Below the pieces are notes generated by a model, which saw nothing but the letters and a program-made list of their open reading frames with translations, was not told the DNA's origin and made no database searches. A program made the position numbers and the translations under genes. This document shows, one piece after another, positions 62,142 through 64,000 of a stretch of 64,000 nt of DNA (positions within the stretch are counted from its first letter, which is position 1; the number at the start of each line of letters is the position of its first letter). The stretch is from Allobosea lupini (GTDB lineage: Bacteria > Pseudomonadota > Alphaproteobacteria > Rhizobiales > Beijerinckiaceae): contig NZ_FOAN01000004.1 in the NCBI RefSeq assembly GCF_900109525.1, positions 124,001 through 188,000 of the forward strand. The letters run 5' to 3'.

Positions 62142-63221
62142 TCAAACCTTCCCCAGCCGAACCCCGCTTTCGGCATCGAAGACGTGGACCTTGTCGGGAT
62201 CGACCGAGATCCAGAGCCGCCCGGGCTGCGCCGTAACCTCGCCGGTCGCCGCCTGCATGACGAAGGGCTTGCCCGCAAGCTGGCCATGGAACAGCTGGGT
62301 CGCGCCGAGCTCCTCGATGAACTCGACGTCGAAGGGCAGCGAGCCGGCAGCCCCCTCCGAAGCGATCTCGATGTCCTCGGGCCGCAAGCCGACCTCGACA
62401 GCCGTGCCGACGGCCAGGTCCTCGCGCAGATCGCGCGCCTGCAGCAGGGCATCGCCGAGCGCGATGATGCCGTGCCCGTCGACCTTGGCCGGCAGCAGGT
62501 TCATCGGCGGCGAGCCGATGAAGGTGGCGACGAAACGGCTCGCCGGCTTGCGATAGACCTCGGCCGGCACGCCGATCTGCTCGACCTGGCCGCCATTCAT
62601 CACCACCAGCTTGTCGGAGAGCGTCATCGCCTCGACCTGGTCGTGGGTGACGTAGATCGCGGTGACGCCGAGCGCGCGCTGCAGCTTCTTGATCTCGACG
62701 CGCATCTGCACGCGCAGTTTGGCGTCGAGATTGGAGAGCGGCTCGTCGAACAGGAAGACCTGCGGCTTGCGCACGATGGCGCGGCCCATGGCGACGCGCT
62801 GGCGCTGGCCGCCGGAGAGCTGGCGCGGGCGGCGCTGCAGGAAGGGCTCGATGGCGAGGATGCGCGCGGCCTCGGCGACGCGCTTCTCGATCTCGTCCTT
62901 GGGCGTGCCGCGATTGCGCAGGCCATAGGCCATGTTGTCGTAGACGCTCATATGCGGATAGAGCGCGTAGTTCTGGAAGACCATGGCGATGTCGCGGTCG
63001 GCCGGCTCGATCTGGTTGACGACGCGGCTGCCGATCGCGACCTCGCCGGCCGAGATCGTCTCCAGCCCGGCGACCATGCGCAGCAAGGTCGACTTGCCGC
63101 AGCCGGAGGGACCGACCAGGACGCAGAAGCCGCCATCGGGGATGTCGAAGGAGACGCCCTTCACCGCCTCGACGCCGCCGGCATAGATCTTCTTGACGTT
63201 GTTGAGCGTGACCTGAGCCAT
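62142..63221 (-). CDS. ugpC: sn-glycerol-3-phosphate ABC importer ATP-binding protein UgpC
   Basis: A 359-residue ATPase of the MalK/UgpC class. Walker A is GPSGCGKST, the signature [17 protein letters not shown], Walker [18 protein letters not shown], and [19 protein letters not shown] the switch. The C-terminal regulatory domain starts near residue 240 ([23 protein letters not shown]). The preceding gene encodes a UgpE-like permease, which favours the ugp assignment over other sugar systems. It ends the operon next to the REP pair. Confidence 0.9.
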   Translation of the reverse strand: MAQVTLNNVKKIYAGGVEAVKGVSFDIPDGGFCVLVGPSGCGKSTLLRMVAGLETISAGEVAIGSRVVNQIEPADRDIAMVFQNYALYPHMSVYDNMAYGLRNRGTPKDEIEKRVAEAARILAIEPFLQRRPRQLSGGQRQRVAMGRAIVRKPQVFLFDEPLSNLDAKLRVQMRVEIKKLQRALGVTAIYVTHDQVEAMTLSDKLVVMNGGQVEQIGVPAEVYRKPASRFVATFIGSPPMNLLPAKVDGHGIIALGDALLQARDLREDLAVGTAVEVGLRPEDIEIASEGAAGSLPFDVEFIEELGATQLFHGQLAGKPFVMQAATGEVTAQPGRLWISVDPDKVHVFDAESGVRLGKV

Positions 63222-63228
63222 TGGCGGG

Positions 63229-64000
63229 CTACTTCTCTGTCTCGACGAGGCCCTTCACGAAGAGCCTCTGCATGGCGATGACGACGAGGACCGGGGGCAG
63301 CATGGCGAGCATGGCGGTGGCCATGGCGAGCTGCCATTCGGTCAGGGCGTCGGAGGTGGTGATCATCTTGCGGATGCCGATCACGATGGTCTGCATCGAG
63401 TCCTTGGTCGTGATCAGCAGCGGCCAGAGATACTGGTTCCAGCCATAGATGAACTGGATGACGAACAGCGCCGCGATCGTCGTCAGCGAGAGCGGCAGCA
63501 CCGTGTCCTTGAAGAACTTGAACGGGCCGGCGCCGTCGATCTTCGAGGCCTCGAGCAACTCGTCGGGGATGGTCATGAAGAACTGCCGGAACAGCAATGT
63601 GCCCGTCGCCGAGGCGATCAGCGGCACGGCCAGGCCCTGATAGCTGTCGAGCATGCCGAGATCGGAGACGACCTTGAAGGTCGGGAAGATGCGGACCTCG
63701 ACCGGGAGCATCAGGGTGACGAAGATGATCCAGAACGCCGCCATCCGGAACGGGAAGCGGTAATAGACGATGGCGTAGGCCGAGAGCACCGAGATAAAGA
63801 TCTTGCCCAGCGCGATCGTCATCGCCATCACGAAGGAGTTGAACATCATGCTCGCCACCGGCTCGCGGGTCGAGCCCGAGGTGCCGACGAAGAGGATGCG
63901 GTAGTAGTTCTCGAAGAAATGCGGGCCCGGATAGAGCGGCAACTGCCCGTTGATGATGGTGGCGTTGTCCCAGGTCGAGGCAACGAAGGTCAGCCAGACC
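63229..64000 (-). CDS. ugpE: sn-glycerol-3-phosphate ABC importer permease UgpE (5' truncated)
   Basis: Inner-membrane permease, frame open to the window edge. Although a TTG at 63942 could be read as a start, the codons before it continue family sequence ([21 protein letters not shown]), so the gene extends beyond base 64000. The text [17 protein letters not shown], the EAA loop [25 protein letters not shown] and the end [19 protein letters not shown] are typical of UgpE. Seven bases separate it from ugpC. ugpA and ugpB are expected upstream, outside the window. Confidence 0.9.
   Translation of the reverse strand, partial: VWLTFVASTWDNATIINGQLPLYPGPHFFENYYRILFVGTSGSTREPVASMMFNSFVMAMTIALGKIFISVLSAYAIVYYRFPFRMAAFWIIFVTLMLPVEVRIFPTFKVVSDLGMLDSYQGLAVPLIASATGTLLFRQFFMTIPDELLEASKIDGAGPFKFFKDTVLPLSLTTIAALFVIQFIYGWNQYLWPLLITTKDSMQTIVIGIRKMITTSDALTEWQLAMATAMLAMLPPVLVVIAMQRLFVKGLVETEK

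Noticed and set aside
63229..63942. Complete UgpE gene starting with TTG at 63942
   Set aside because: Codons upstream to the window edge continue permease sequence ([10 protein letters not shown]), so the gene is simply cut by the window.

Overview
The window is high-GC, gene-dense chromosomal DNA of an alphaproteobacterium, most likely a Hyphomicrobiales member. Bosea or a relative would fit, but that is inference from gene families and codon use; there is no rRNA or other marker gene. Supporting signs are a GlpSTPQUV-type glycerol ABC system, an LdtR-like MarR regulator, several Tat-exported periplasmic oxidoreductase or solute-binding proteins, many 4-base ATGA/GTGA gene overlaps, and the intergenic palindromic repeats typical of this order. 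I see no tRNA, rRNA, CRISPR array, insertion sequence, integrase or origin.

Layout. 1-2701: end of a glycerol-type ABC importer operon (permease, DUF2160 protein, solute-binding protein) closed by a strong hairpin. 2787-4523: MarR regulator with a VOC protein, divergent from a DUF899 thioredoxin-like protein. 4653-7481 (minus): anmK, rmlC, rmlB. 7658-12027: small secreted, lipo- and hypothetical proteins around a D-aminopeptidase-like hydrolase coupled to a peptide-binding protein. 12040-19350: a catabolic cluster with a RuBisCO-like protein, a DUF1537 acid-sugar kinase, a VOC protein and a TRAP importer, with a divergent LacI regulator. 19371-25929: an AidB-like acyl-CoA dehydrogenase and an HpaB/AbfD-family protein opposite a TetR regulator, isochorismatase-like and HCCA-isomerase-like genes, followed by a Tat-exported beta-propeller coupled to a cytochrome c. 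25939-30680 (minus): a complete branched-chain amino-acid type ABC importer (livG-F-K-H-M). 30889-34980: TetR regulator divergent from a molybdenum hydroxylase (IorA/IorB type) with its own dihaem cytochrome. 35101-38524: AMP nucleosidase, PhnB-like VOC, GntR regulator and OsmC. 38536-58629: a surface-glycan and type I secretion island. 58751-61951: small hypothetical, DsbD/ScsB-like reductase and redoxin. 62142-64000 (minus): ugpC and partial ugpE of a glycerol-3-phosphate importer.

The most interesting part is 38536-58629. A PrtD-type ABC exporter and an HlyD adaptor are followed by a 264-residue RTX protein made almost only of nonapeptide repeats. Then comes a tightly packed same-strand series: two large GT2-type proteins (one without its catalytic acids), a methyltransferase, two GT4 enzymes sharing a four-cysteine motif, a C-terminally membrane-anchored protein, two paralogous polysaccharide pyruvyl transferases, a secreted beta-propeller and a GSCFA protein. 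No flippase, polymerase or priming phosphoglycosyl transferase is present. The layout raises the possibility that these enzymes decorate the RTX protein or a glycan bound to it, rather than making a conventional Wzx/Wzy polymer. A second candidate is the RuBisCO-like protein/DUF1537/VOC/TRAP cluster, which resembles known apionate-type catabolism but lacks the expected dehydrogenase. A third is the AbfD homologue that has lost two of four Fe-S cluster ligands.
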